In this document: one piece after another, positions 15,076 to 23,249 of the stretch
How the letters are laid out: each line of letters starts with the position of its first letter
Position numbering within the stretch: the first letter of the stretch is position 1
Program-made: the position numbers and the translations under genes
The notes under the pieces: model-generated
Seen by the model: the letters and a program-made list of their open reading frames with translations, nothing else
The model's database searches: none
What the model was told of the DNA's origin: nothing
Origin: CAIPVR01 sp049316905
Lineage (GTDB): Bacteria; Actinomycetota; Acidimicrobiia; Acidimicrobiales; Microtrichaceae
DNA length: 32,170 nucleotides
Assembly: GCA_049316905.1 (NCBI GenBank)
Contig: JBMOJH010000030.1
Coordinates: forward strand, 1 to 32,170
Direction: 5' to 3'

Positions 15076-16358
15076 CACTCACTCCCCTGGCTCGGGACGG
15101 TCCTCAGCAGACGGACGGGCAGGGTACGGGGGCCCCGCACCTGCCCGGTGGACCACCGCACGCCGGCGGGGTCCGAGAGCTCGAAGTCGGGCACCCGGCG
15201 CAGCCACTCCTCGAGCGCCACGCGGAGCTCGAGGCGGGCCAGGTTCGAACCGAGGCACCGGTGGATGCCGAGCCCGAACGCGGCGTGGCGGTTGCGGCGC
15301 CGGTCGATCACGAACTCGTCGGCCCGTTCGAAGGCCTCCGGGTCGCGGTTGGCCGCGGGGAAGGGCAGCAGCACCCAGTCCCCCTCGTGCACCGGGCAGC
15401 CGCCGAGGTCGGTGTCGCGGGCGGCGATCCGCGCCATCGTCACCGGCGCGTAGAAGCGAAGGAACTCCTCGACGGCGAAGGTCATCACCTCGGGATCGTC
15501 GACGAGCCGGCGCCGGTCCTCCGGGTGGGTGGCGAGGTGGTACAGGCTCGCCCCGATCGCCGACCAGGTGGTGTCGATCCCCGCGATCAGCGCGAGGGCG
15601 ATGGTGCCGACCACGTGGTCCTCGTTCAGGGGCCGGCCGTCGACATCCAGGCCGAGCAGGTAGCCGATGAGGTCGTCCTTCGGCTCCTCGCGGTGCTCGG
15701 CGATGATCCGGTCGAGGTAGGTGATCATCAGGTCCTCCTCGTCCACCGGACCCGACTGGCCCGGCTTCTCGAGGATGCGGTGGATGAAGGTCCGGAACCG
15801 GTCGCCGTCCTCGGGGGGCACCCCGAGCATGTGGGCGATCACCCGCACCGGGATGTTCTGCGCGTAGTCGACGGCGGCATCCGCGGTGTCGACGCCGGTC
15901 TCGGCGGCGGTGGCGACGATCCCGTCCATCAGGTCCGCGCAGAACCGCCGCGTCGGCTCCTCGAGCGGGTTGATCGCCTTCGGGGAGAACGCCGGCAGGA
16001 GGATGCGGCGGGCGAACTCGTGGAAGGGCGGGTCCGAGGTGATCGGCGGGGCGAAGCCCTGCGGGGCCGGAACCGTGGGCTTCCAGTCGGCGACGATCAC
16101 CCCGACGGAGCTGTAGTGCTCGGTGTCGTGGGCGATCGCGCTCACGTCCTCGTGGCGCACGGGCAGCCAGGTGCCGCCGAACCGGTCGCTGTGGGCCACC
16201 GGGCAGCGACCGCGGAGGTCGTCCCAGATGGCGGGCGCCGCGGCCGCGTACGCCTCGTTGGTGTGGTCGAAGTCGGTCGCCCAGTCGGCGATGCCCGAGC
16301 CCGGCGGCGGGGTCAGCCCGGCGGGTGCTCCCGGGGCTGCAGCGTGCTCGTCGTCCAT
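15075..16358 (-). CDS. Cytochrome P450 (bacterial soluble type)
   Basis: The 427-residue protein is a soluble P450 monooxygenase. The I-helix oxygen-activation motif is AGIDTT (259-264), the K-helix ExxR is in VEEFLRF, and the haem-binding loop is FGLGIHRCLGSNLARLE with proximal ligand Cys368. The length and absence of a membrane anchor fit the class fed by a separate ferredoxin, encoded immediately downstream with a 1-base overlap. The N-terminal LTPPPGSGIADWATDFDHTNEAY and the motif SDPPFHEFARRILLPAFSP resemble actinobacterial P450s acting on terpenes or steroids, but the substrate cannot be assigned. ATG 16358 follows TACGGT by 7 bases. Confidence 0.95.
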   Translation of the reverse strand: MDDEHAAAPGAPAGLTPPPGSGIADWATDFDHTNEAYAAAAPAIWDDLRGRCPVAHSDRFGGTWLPVRHEDVSAIAHDTEHYSSVGVIVADWKPTVPAPQGFAPPITSDPPFHEFARRILLPAFSPKAINPLEEPTRRFCADLMDGIVATAAETGVDTADAAVDYAQNIPVRVIAHMLGVPPEDGDRFRTFIHRILEKPGQSGPVDEEDLMITYLDRIIAEHREEPKDDLIGYLLGLDVDGRPLNEDHVVGTIALALIAGIDTTWSAIGASLYHLATHPEDRRRLVDDPEVMTFAVEEFLRFYAPVTMARIAARDTDLGGCPVHEGDWVLLPFPAANRDPEAFERADEFVIDRRRNRHAAFGLGIHRCLGSNLARLELRVALEEWLRRVPDFELSDPAGVRWSTGQVRGPRTLPVRLLRTVPSQGSE

Positions 16359-16365
16359 GGACCGC

Positions 16366-16393
16366 ACCGTACCGCCCCGTTCCGGGCCAGACT
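16366..16393. promoter_or_regulatory. Back-to-back leaderless promoters in a 41-base gap
   Basis: The reverse strand has TACGGT (16371-16366), 7 bases before the P450 ATG. The forward strand has CAGACT (16388-16393), 6 bases before ATG 16400. Both -10 elements fit between the divergent start codons, so expression of the two genes may interfere. Confidence 0.5.
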
Positions 16394-16399
16394 CTCCCG

Positions 16400-17206
16400 A
16401 TGGCCGAGATCGTCCTGGTGCACGGAGCGTTCCACGAGCTGTGGGGTCCGACCCGCCTCGGGATGCGGTGGGCGCCGTCGCTGATGGACGGCATGTGGGC
16501 CGCCGGGGTGGACGTCCGGGGCGTGCCGCTCGACCGCATCCGCTCGGCACTGACCGTCGCGTTCTGGGGCGATCTCTTCCGGCCCGCCCCCCTCCCGCTC
16601 GACGAGCTCACGGCCCGCCTCCAGGAGGGCGACGAGGGTGCGTCGTTGGAGGGCATCGACCTGACCGAGGCGGCCCAGGCCCTCGGCGGGGGTGGCGGGC
16701 TGCACGGCCTGTCGGCCGCGATCGCCAAGGAGACCCAGCAGCGGTCGATGGAGCTGCTCGGGCGCTACTTCCTCGAACCCGAGATGCGGGACCGGGTCCA
16801 CGAGCGGGTCCACCGGGTGCTCGGCGAGGACACCCGGGTGGTGGTCGCGCACTCGATGGGGACCGTCATCGCGTACCAGGCGCTGTGCTCCCGCGACGAC
16901 CTGCGGATCGACCAGTTCGTCACCCTCGGCTCGCCGCTCGGCACCGAACTCGTGCTGGGCCAGCTCTCGCCCGCGCCGCTCGACGGCACCGGTCCGTGGC
17001 CGGCGTGCGTGGCCCACTGGACGAACGTGGCCGCCGAGGGCGACCTCGCCACGATGGGCGCTCCCCGCCTGGCGGAGGCGTTCGGGTCCGAGGTGCGCGA
17101 CGAGTACGTCTTCAACGGCCGCCACCCCCACGACATCGAGCCGTACCTCACCGCGGCGGAAACCGGGCGGGCCGTGGCGAGCGGCCTGGGGCTGCTCAGC
17201 CGCTGA
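16400..17206 (+). CDS. Alpha/beta hydrolase-fold protein, substrate unknown
   Basis: The 268-residue protein begins with a buried strand and oxyanion-loop motif (IVLVHGAFHELWG). It has a nucleophile elbow VVVAHSMGTVIAY around residue 152, with Ser in A-H-S-M-G, so it is probably a serine hydrolase or lipase-like enzyme. The segment QFVTLGSPLGTELVLGQL after the elbow resembles lipase/PGAP1-type proteins, and the C-terminal NGRHPHDIEPYL may carry the catalytic histidine. There is no signal peptide, so it is cytoplasmic. It is divergent from the P450 operon and ends 3 bases from the facing esterase stop. No narrower function can be claimed. Confidence 0.7.
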   Translation: MAEIVLVHGAFHELWGPTRLGMRWAPSLMDGMWAAGVDVRGVPLDRIRSALTVAFWGDLFRPAPLPLDELTARLQEGDEGASLEGIDLTEAAQALGGGGGLHGLSAAIAKETQQRSMELLGRYFLEPEMRDRVHERVHRVLGEDTRVVVAHSMGTVIAYQALCSRDDLRIDQFVTLGSPLGTELVLGQLSPAPLDGTGPWPACVAHWTNVAAEGDLATMGAPRLAEAFGSEVRDEYVFNGRHPHDIEPYLTAAETGRAVASGLGLLSR

Positions 17207-17209
17207 GGC

Positions 17210-18283
17210 TCACCCGTCGACGCGGAGGCGTTCGGCGGCGAGGACCACCTGCCGGTCGACGAAGTCGTCGATCGCTGCCACCACCCGGCGGCTCGCGGAG
17301 GCCCACGGCATCAGGATCGGGAAGACGTGGAACATGCCGGGCTCCTCGAGCGCCTCCACGTCCAGCCCGGCGGCCTCCATCCGGTCCACCAGCCGGCCGA
17401 TCGCGTCGCGGAACATCTCCCGCCCGCCCGAGGCGACGAACGTGGGCGGGTACGTCTCCACCTCGGCGTGCACCGCGGACACCCGGCCATCCGCGGGGTC
17501 CACGCCCCGGAGGTACGGGCTCACGGGGATGTTCCAGGGGAGGATGTCAGCCGACGCGTTCTCCGTCACCGACGGGTCGTCGAGGTCGAGGTCCACCTCC
17601 GGCGACAGCAGCACCAGGCCGTCGGGACCGGGTCGGTCGGCATCGGCGAGCGCCTCCACGAGCGACGTGGCGAGCCCGCCGCCGCCGGAGTCGCCCGCCA
17701 CGATGAGCACTCCGCCGTCGGCCCGGCGCCGCAGCGCCTCGTGCACCTCGAGCGCGTCCTCCAGCCCGGCCGGGTAGGGGAACTCCGGCGCGAGCCGGTA
17801 GTCGACCACGAACACCTCACACCGGGTGCCCTGTGCCAGCGACCCCACCCAGGCCGCGTACATCTCGGGCGAGGTGCCGATGTAGCCGCCGCCGTGCAGG
17901 TACAGGATCGTCGCCCGGGGCTCGATGCCGTGCGGCCGGAGCCAGATCCCCGGCACCTCCGCCACGGTGCCCGGTTCGCGGTCGACGCCGTTGCGCAGGC
18001 GGACCCACGGCGGGAGCACGACCTTGCACAGCCGGTCGAGGAACAACTCCATCGAGCGGAACTCCTCGATCGGCAGCGCCGTGGAGTAGCCCATGAAGCT
18101 CCGCAGCACCTGCCGCGTGACCGTGGCGCCGACGTTCTGCAGCGGGCCGGACGGGCCGTGGGCCGGGTTGCGGAACGGCACCCGGAGCAGGCCGTTGGTG
18201 AGGTTCTGCGCCAGACCGAGCATCGTGATGCCGGCGATGGGGACGGAGGTGGTGGTGACGTCGTCGCGATCGGCCATGACCAT
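17210..18283 (-). CDS. Alpha/beta hydrolase, hormone-sensitive-lipase family esterase
   Basis: The 357-residue protein has the family IV (HSL) esterase signature. The oxyanion motif is LYLHGGGYIG, the nucleophile elbow GDSGGGGLA, DYRLAPEFPYPAGLEDA lies between them, the likely acid is in SGGREMFRDAIGRL, and the base is in GMFHVFP. About 100 residues precede the core domain (NLTNGLLRVPFRNPAHGPSGP), longer than the usual cap. It probably cleaves short acyl esters in the cytoplasm. ATG 18283 follows a perfect TACGAT-N6 pattern, and an in-frame ATG at 18277 is less favoured. It shares a 56-base divergent promoter region with an SDR gene. Confidence 0.88.
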   Translation of the reverse strand: MVMADRDDVTTTSVPIAGITMLGLAQNLTNGLLRVPFRNPAHGPSGPLQNVGATVTRQVLRSFMGYSTALPIEEFRSMELFLDRLCKVVLPPWVRLRNGVDREPGTVAEVPGIWLRPHGIEPRATILYLHGGGYIGTSPEMYAAWVGSLAQGTRCEVFVVDYRLAPEFPYPAGLEDALEVHEALRRRADGGVLIVAGDSGGGGLATSLVEALADADRPGPDGLVLLSPEVDLDLDDPSVTENASADILPWNIPVSPYLRGVDPADGRVSAVHAEVETYPPTFVASGGREMFRDAIGRLVDRMEAAGLDVEALEEPGMFHVFPILMPWASASRRVVAAIDDFVDRQVVLAAERLRVDG

Positions 18284-18289
18284 GCTTCG

Positions 18290-18333
18290 ATCGTACGGGC
18301 CGGAGGGGCGCGTCCGGCGGGACGTCGTAGCTT
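18290..18333. promoter_or_regulatory. Divergent leaderless promoters between esterase and SDR
   Basis: TACGAT on the reverse strand (18295-18290) lies 6 bases before ATG 18283. TAGCTT on the forward strand (18328-18333) lies 6 bases before ATG 18340. Both fit TANNNT and neither start has a Shine-Dalgarno sequence. Confidence 0.6.
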
Positions 18334-18339
18334 CCGACC

Positions 18340-19083
18340 ATGGGAACCACAACGGACGGACCGGACGCCACCGCACCGGTGGTGGCCGTGGTGGGCGCGT
18401 CCGGCGGGCTCGGCTCGGAGATCGCCCGGAGTCTGCACCGGCGCGGGGCACACCTCGTGCTGGCCGGCCGTGACCGGGGCCGTCTCGACGCCGTCGGCGT
18501 TCCGGCCGAGGCCGTGGTCGCCCTCGACGTGCGCGACCCGACCGCGGGCGACGCGCTCGCCGCCGCGGTGCTCGCCGGGCCCGGCCGGCTCGACGGGTAC
18601 GTCAATGCGGCCGGGGTGGTGGCGTTCGGTGATCTTGCCGACACCGAGGACGTGGTGGTGGAGGAGCTGTTCCTCACCAACGTGATCGGGCCGATCTGGC
18701 TCCTCCGGCGGGTCGCGCCCCTGCTCGCCCGCACTCGCGGCACCGCCGTGCACCTGAGCGCCGTGGTGGCCGACACGCCGCTGCCCGGCATGGCCGCCTA
18801 CTCGGCGTCCAAGGCCGCGCTCACCGCGGCCGACCGGGCCCTCGCTCGGGAGCTGCGCCGCCAGGGGGTGCGCCTGGTCGATGTTCGGCCGCCGCACACC
18901 GAGACCGGTCTCGCCGGGCGCCCCCTGGCCGGCACCGCTCCCCGCCTGCCGACCGGACTCGAGCCGGGCGACGTGGCCGACCTCGTGGTGGCCGAACTCC
19001 TCGACGGCCGGGGAACCGAACTCCCTCCCGCCGCCTTCGGGGCCGGACCGGCGGGTGATCCGGGGCGGGCGCCCGAGGGGTGA
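18340..19083 (+). CDS. Short-chain dehydrogenase/reductase
   Basis: The 247-residue protein is a classical SDR. The cofactor loop is VVGASGGLG (Gly-x3-Gly-x-Gly), AGRDRGRL after strand 2 favours NADP, the NAAG-type motif is VNAAGV, and the catalytic residues are Ser in LSAVVAD and the Tyr/Lys pair of YSASK. An alcohol, ketone or acyl substrate is likely but cannot be specified. The C-terminal 40 residues are Pro/Gly/Ala-rich and lack the usual final strand wording. Its TGA overlaps a GTG in the cyclase frame, but that gene more likely starts downstream at 19134. Confidence 0.9.
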   Translation: MGTTTDGPDATAPVVAVVGASGGLGSEIARSLHRRGAHLVLAGRDRGRLDAVGVPAEAVVALDVRDPTAGDALAAAVLAGPGRLDGYVNAAGVVAFGDLADTEDVVVEELFLTNVIGPIWLLRRVAPLLARTRGTAVHLSAVVADTPLPGMAAYSASKAALTAADRALARELRRQGVRLVDVRPPHTETGLAGRPLAGTAPRLPTGLEPGDVADLVVAELLDGRGTELPPAAFGAGPAGDPGRAPEG

Positions 19084-19133
19084 ATCCGGGCACGTTCCCG
19101 CACGCGCAGGTCCGGTTCCGGCATGCTCGCGCC

Positions 19134-20180
19134 ATGGACGCCGCCCGCGCCGCCCAGGAGGCGCCCGCCCGCGTGGGGCTGGGCCGGGCCCGCTTCACCC
19201 GGGACCAGGTGGCCGACCGGGTGGGCCTCGAGCACGAGGAGCTCGTCCGGTGGTGGCGGGCGATGGGTTTCGCCGAGGTCCCGGCGGACGAGGTCGCCTT
19301 CTCCGACTCGGACGTGGAGATGGGTCGCCGGCTCTGGCAGCTCGTGCAGTCGGGCGCGGTGGACGACGACTCGGTGCTCCGGATGGCCCGGCTCTACGGG
19401 GCGTCGTTCAGCCGGATCGGCGCAGCCCAGGCCGCATTGCTCGACGAGGTGGGTACCGGGTCGGGCTCGTCGCTCGACGAGGACGACGTGGTGGACCTCC
19501 TGCGCGACGCCATGCTCTACGTCTGGCGCCGCCACCTGACCGCCGCGCTCGGCGCGTGGGAGGGCGAGGAGGTCGACGCCGAGCTCGCGGTGGGCTTCGC
19601 CGACGTCTCCCGCTTCTCGACCATCAGCAAGGACCTCGCCCCCGACGAGCTCGCGGAGCTCGTCGACGGCTTCGAGGTGGCGGCGTTCGATGTGGTCGCG
19701 GGCCACGGCGGACGGGTGGTCAAGCTGATCGGCGACGAGGTGATGTTCGTGGCCGACGCGGTGCCGACGGCGGTGGACATCGGCCTCGACCTCATCGACC
19801 GGATGGCGGCCTCGCCCGTCGCGGTGCAGCTCCACTGCGGGGTGGCCCTCGGGCCCGTGGTCACGGTGGGCGGCGACGTGTTCGGCGACACCGTGAACCT
19901 GGCCAGCCGGCTCACCGGCGTGGCGCGCCGCGGGCGCGTCGTCCTGCCCCGTGACGACGCCGACGAGCTGCACGACCGCCCGGACCTCGAGGTGCGCCGG
20001 GTGCGGCGCGTGGTGGACCTCAAGGGGTTCGGTCGTACCCGGCTGGTCGCAGTTTCCCGTGCCGAGGTGGAGTCCCGTGCCGAGGTGGAGTCCCGCTCCG
20101 AGGTGGAGGAGCCTCCTCCGGCGGACGAACCCGCCGACGAGATCGCCGACGCGGCCGACGTCACACCGGAATCCGGGTGA
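19134..20180 (+). CDS. Class III adenylate cyclase with N-terminal regulatory domain
   Basis: The 348-residue protein would make cAMP from ATP. Residues about 15-130 resemble the helical regulatory domain of mycobacterial Rv1264 (FTRDQVADRVGLEHEELVRWWRAMGF, then SDSDVEMGRRL), which in that enzyme is autoinhibitory and pH-sensing. The catalytic domain carries the two metal aspartates Asp157 (GFADVSRF) and Asp201 (IGDEVMF), adenine-selecting Lys197 and Asp252, and transition-state Asn255 and Arg259 (NLASRL), so it looks complete and active. There is no membrane segment. The C-terminus holds three repeats of SRAEVE followed by an acidic tail. ATG 19134 follows CATGCT by 6 bases. GTG 19080 is an alternative, overlapping the SDR stop. 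Confidence 0.9.
   Translation: MDAARAAQEAPARVGLGRARFTRDQVADRVGLEHEELVRWWRAMGFAEVPADEVAFSDSDVEMGRRLWQLVQSGAVDDDSVLRMARLYGASFSRIGAAQAALLDEVGTGSGSSLDEDDVVDLLRDAMLYVWRRHLTAALGAWEGEEVDAELAVGFADVSRFSTISKDLAPDELAELVDGFEVAAFDVVAGHGGRVVKLIGDEVMFVADAVPTAVDIGLDLIDRMAASPVAVQLHCGVALGPVVTVGGDVFGDTVNLASRLTGVARRGRVVLPRDDADELHDRPDLEVRRVRRVVDLKGFGRTRLVAVSRAEVESRAEVESRSEVEEPPPADEPADEIADAADVTPESG
20055..20108 (+). repeat. Three 18-bp tandem repeats inside the cyclase gene
   Basis: Units 20055-20072 and 20073-20090 are identical (TCCCGTGCCGAGGTGGAG) and the third, 20091-20108, differs at two bases. They encode SRAEVE, SRAEVE and SRSEVE in the C-terminal tail. Being in-frame, copy-number change would not break the gene. 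Confidence 0.9.
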
Positions 20181-20212
20181 CAGCCACGGCGCCGAGCGAG
20201 CACAGTGGGTCC

Positions 20213-20797
20213 GTGGGCGCCCACCGCACCGCCGAGCAGCTCGCCGCCGTGGAGGACCACGTACGGGCGGCGCCGACCGACGTCGGCACCGTGGAGCTCG
20301 TGGTCCGCCGGCCCGGCGTGGACGAGCGCGAGGTGCTGGCACGGGCCGAGCTGGACCCCACCGTGGGCCTCGTCGGCGACAGCTGGTGCGAGCGCCCGAG
20401 CCGCCACTCCGACGACGGGGGCCCGCACCCGCTCATGCAGCTCAACGTGATGTCGGCCCGGGTCGTGACGGCGCTGGCCGACACCGCGGAGGAGCAGGCG
20501 CTCGCCGGCGACCAGCTGTACCTGGACCTCGACCTCAGCCACGCCAACCTCCCCGCGGGCACGACGCTCGCCGTGGGGACCGCGGTGATCGAGGTGACCG
20601 AGCGACCCCACCGGGGCTGCGCCAAGTTCGCCCGACGCTTCGGCGGTGCCGCCGCGCGGTGGGTCAACTCCCCCGCCGGCGACGAGCTGCGGTTCCGCGG
20701 CCTCAACGCCCGGGTGCTGGAGCAGGGCGAGGTGCGCGTGGGCGACGCCGTGCGGGTGCTGCGCCGCCCGGATGCGGACCTGCCGCCCGCGGATTGA
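20213..20797 (+). CDS. MOSC-domain protein
   Basis: From GTG 20213 the protein has 194 residues. It resembles MOSC-domain proteins, beta-strand-rich relatives of the molybdenum-cofactor sulfurase C-terminus. Visible features are VGDSWCERPSRHS, HPLMQLNVMSARVV, LAGDQLYLDLDLSHANLPAGTTLAVGTAVIEVTERPHRGCAKF (with a conserved-looking cysteine in the last part) and the final VRVGDAVRVLRR. Stand-alone MOSC proteins are thought to handle sulfur or molybdenum cofactor; the substrate is unknown. CACAGT ends 6 bases before GTG 20213. The in-frame GTG 20177 overlaps the cyclase stop (GTGA) and would add 12 residues by coupled translation. Confidence 0.78.
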   Translation: MGAHRTAEQLAAVEDHVRAAPTDVGTVELVVRRPGVDEREVLARAELDPTVGLVGDSWCERPSRHSDDGGPHPLMQLNVMSARVVTALADTAEEQALAGDQLYLDLDLSHANLPAGTTLAVGTAVIEVTERPHRGCAKFARRFGGAAARWVNSPAGDELRFRGLNARVLEQGEVRVGDAVRVLRRPDADLPPAD

Positions 20798-20809
20798 CAG
20801 ACTGGCGCG

Positions 20810-22432
20810 GTGATCGCCGACGCCGTCGCCCTCGACCCCGGGGCCGGCCTCCGCGCCGTGATCGACCTGCGCCGGGCCCGGCGCCGTCGCCGCCTCGGCG
20901 ACCAGGCCTGGGGCGACATGGCCTACCGGGCCTACACCACCGGCCTCGCCGCGCTGGTGGCCGTGGTGTTCCTGTCGGGCCTCGTGGGCGACTCGGTGCT
21001 CGACGCCGCCGGGCGCGCCGACCTGGCGGCCACCGGGCCGTCCTGGTTCGGCCTCGTGGCCGCCGTCGTGCTGCTCGTCGGCCTGCGCTCGGGCTCGCGG
21101 GGCGGGCCGCTCGCGATGGAGGCCCCCGACGTCCAGCACATGCTGCTCGCACCGGTCGACCGCACGCTCGTGCTGCGACGTCCGGCGGTCTGGATCCTCA
21201 CGTACGGGGTCCTGGGCGGGGTGCTGGTCGGCGGTCTCGTGGGATCCCTCGTCGACCAGCGGGTCGGTGAGGCGCTGCTCGGCTGGGTGGCCGCCGGCGC
21301 GGTGTTCGGAGCCGCCACCGTGGGGCTCGCCCTCGCCGCGGCCATGGTCACCTCCGCCCGGTTCGTCCCCTCGTGGCTGCTCGTGGCGCTCGGCTGGGTG
21401 CTCGTCGCGTGGGCCGTGGCCGACGTGGTGGGCGACGGGCCGACGGCACCCACCACCTACCTCGGCCGCGTGGCGCTCTGGCCCCTCGGCGTCAGCGCCG
21501 TCTCGGTCGCGCCCCTCGTGGTGGCCGCCGCCCTCGCGGTCGCAGGCCTCGCGGTGGTGGGCCGCGTGTCGGTCGAGCAGGCCCGGCGGCGCACGGCCCT
21601 GGTGGGCCAGCTGCGCTTCGCCGTCACCCAGCGCGACCTGCGCACGGTGGTCCTGCTGCGCCGCCAGCTCGCCGCGGAACGGCCCCGCGCCCGGCACTGG
21701 TTCCCCGCGCCGCCCCGCTGGTTCGGGCGGCGGTTCCCGGTCCTGGCGCGCGACCTCCAGAGCGTCGCCCGCTGGCCGCTGGTGCGCGTCCTGCGCGTGG
21801 CGGTCCTCGGCGCCCTCGCCGGTCTGGCGGCCCGGGGCATCTGGGCGGGCACCACGCCGCTGCTCATCGCCGGCGGCCTGGCCGTGTACCTCGCGGCCCT
21901 CGACGCCACCGAGCCACTGGCCCAGGACATCGACCACCCCGGCCTCCTGGGATCCGCGCCGGTGCCGGAGGGCCTGGTGATGGTCCGCCACCTCGCGGAG
22001 CCGGTGATCGTGATGCTGGCCGCCGGCGTGGTGGGCGTCGCCACCGCCTACGCGGTGGGACCCGACCCGCAGGTCCTCCGGGTCGGCGCGCTGTGCATGG
22101 TCCCGGCCGCGCTCGCCGGGGTGGCCGGCGCCGCGATCACCGTGGTGTCGGACGCGGTCATCGACGAGTCGCAGGAGGCCGTGATGCCACCCGAGGTGGC
22201 CGGTCCCCGCCTGTTGTTCCGCACGGTCTGGCCGCCGCTGGTGGCGGTGCTCGGCTTCCTGCCCGTGCTGGTGTCGCGCAACGCGGCGACGGGCAACGGT
22301 GACCCGGTGCAGGCCGCGGTCGCCGCCGCCGTGCCGCTGCTGGTCCTGACCGGCGTGGTGATGCTGTGGGTCCGGTTCCGCAGCGACATCCACGCGAGCA
22401 TCGCCGAGGCCGGCATGGGCGGCGGGAAGTGA
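20810..22432 (+). CDS. ABC transporter membrane subunit (exporter type)
   Basis: The 540-residue protein has about ten hydrophobic segments, among them GLAALVAVVFLSGLVG, WFGLVAAVVLLVGL, WVAAGAVFGAATVGLALAAAM, WLLVALGWVLVAWAVADVV and the C-terminal AAVAAAVPLLVLTGVVMLWVRF. A basic region near residues 255-300 separates the two halves. I do not recognise a named family, but the ABC ATPase gene 40 bases downstream in the same direction makes it the membrane subunit of an ABC-2-like exporter. GTG 20810 follows CAGACT by 6 bases and starts 13 bases after the MOSC stop. The exported substrate is unknown. Confidence 0.75.
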   Translation: MIADAVALDPGAGLRAVIDLRRARRRRRLGDQAWGDMAYRAYTTGLAALVAVVFLSGLVGDSVLDAAGRADLAATGPSWFGLVAAVVLLVGLRSGSRGGPLAMEAPDVQHMLLAPVDRTLVLRRPAVWILTYGVLGGVLVGGLVGSLVDQRVGEALLGWVAAGAVFGAATVGLALAAAMVTSARFVPSWLLVALGWVLVAWAVADVVGDGPTAPTTYLGRVALWPLGVSAVSVAPLVVAAALAVAGLAVVGRVSVEQARRRTALVGQLRFAVTQRDLRTVVLLRRQLAAERPRARHWFPAPPRWFGRRFPVLARDLQSVARWPLVRVLRVAVLGALAGLAARGIWAGTTPLLIAGGLAVYLAALDATEPLAQDIDHPGLLGSAPVPEGLVMVRHLAEPVIVMLAAGVVGVATAYAVGPDPQVLRVGALCMVPAALAGVAGAAITVVSDAVIDESQEAVMPPEVAGPRLLFRTVWPPLVAVLGFLPVLVSRNAATGNGDPVQAAVAAAVPLLVLTGVVMLWVRFRSDIHASIAEAGMGGGK

Positions 22433-22472
22433 ACGGACGGGTCGCGCCGGGCGCGGCCACGGAGGTGTGGAC

Positions 22473-23201
22473 ATGAGCGGTCGCCGATCACGGGGACGCG
22501 ACGAGAGCGACGAGCTGCCCGCCCTGCGGGTGCTGGGGCTCAGCAAGCACTACGGCGACGTGGTCGCCCTGGCGGAGCTCGACCTGGTGGTGCCGGAGGG
22601 CGAGGCCGTGGTGCTCGTCGGCCACAACGGATCCGGCAAGTCCACGCTGCTCTCGATGGTCGGCGGCGTGCTGGAGCCGACCGACGGCCAGATCTTCGTC
22701 CACGGTGAGGCCAACGACACCCTGCGGGCCCGGGCCCTGCGCTCCTGGATCCCCGACAACCCCGTCCTCTACGACGACCTGAGCGTGCGCGAGCACCTCG
22801 AGTACGTGAACCGCATGCACGGCGGGACCGGCGACGGACCCGAGATCGACGACCTCATCGAACGGCTGGGCCTGGCCGGCCGGGAGGACGGCCTGCCGTC
22901 GCAGTTCTCGCGCGGCCTGCGCCAGAAGACGGCCCTCGCGGTCGGCCTCTGCCGACCGTTCGCGCTGCTGATGATCGACGAGCCGTTCGTGGGACTCGAC
23001 GCGTCCGGGCGCGTGGCCCTGCTCGAGCTCATCGAGGAGGTGCGCGACAACGGGGCGACGGTGATCGTGGCGACCCACGATCCCGAGGTCATCGACCGCT
23101 TCGACCGCGGGATCATGCTCGCCGACGGGGAGCTGGTCCACGACGGCGACGCCGCGGACCTGCACGGCCTCCTGTCGGCCGACGACCGCAACGCCGGCTG
23201 A
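22473..23201 (+). CDS. ABC transporter ATP-binding protein
   Basis: The 242-residue protein has Walker A GHNGSGKST (50-58), the ABC signature in the variant form FSRGLRQKT instead of LSGGQ, Walker B LLMIDEPF, a D-loop GLDA and the H-loop VATHD. This wording is usual for ABC-2/exporter ATPases of the CcmA type, not for importers. GGAGG at 22461-22465 lies seven bases before ATG 22473 and fixes the start, making this one of the few genes here with a strong ribosome site. It works with the preceding membrane subunit. Confidence 0.93.
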   Translation: MSGRRSRGRDESDELPALRVLGLSKHYGDVVALAELDLVVPEGEAVVLVGHNGSGKSTLLSMVGGVLEPTDGQIFVHGEANDTLRARALRSWIPDNPVLYDDLSVREHLEYVNRMHGGTGDGPEIDDLIERLGLAGREDGLPSQFSRGLRQKTALAVGLCRPFALLMIDEPFVGLDASGRVALLELIEEVRDNGATVIVATHDPEVIDRFDRGIMLADGELVHDGDAADLHGLLSADDRNAG

Positions 23202-23221
23202 GGCCGGGGCCCGCGTCGCGC

Positions 23222-23240
23222 CGCGACCCGGTGGGTCGCG
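23222..23240. terminator. Bidirectional hairpin terminator
   Basis: CGCGACCC-GGT-GGGTCGCG is a perfect 8-bp stem with a 3-base loop between the convergent ABC ATPase and kinase-like genes, 20 bases after one stop and 9 bases from the other. It has no T-tract, as is common in high-GC actinobacteria. Confidence 0.6.
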
Positions 23241-23249
23241 ACGAGCCCG

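Noticed and set aside
19517..22546. Very long open frame on the reverse strand (about 1000 codons)
   Set aside because: It runs antisense to the cyclase, MOSC and ABC genes. Its product is His/Arg/Gly-rich low-complexity sequence typical of antisense frames in high-GC DNA, and the sense genes carry clear domain motifs.
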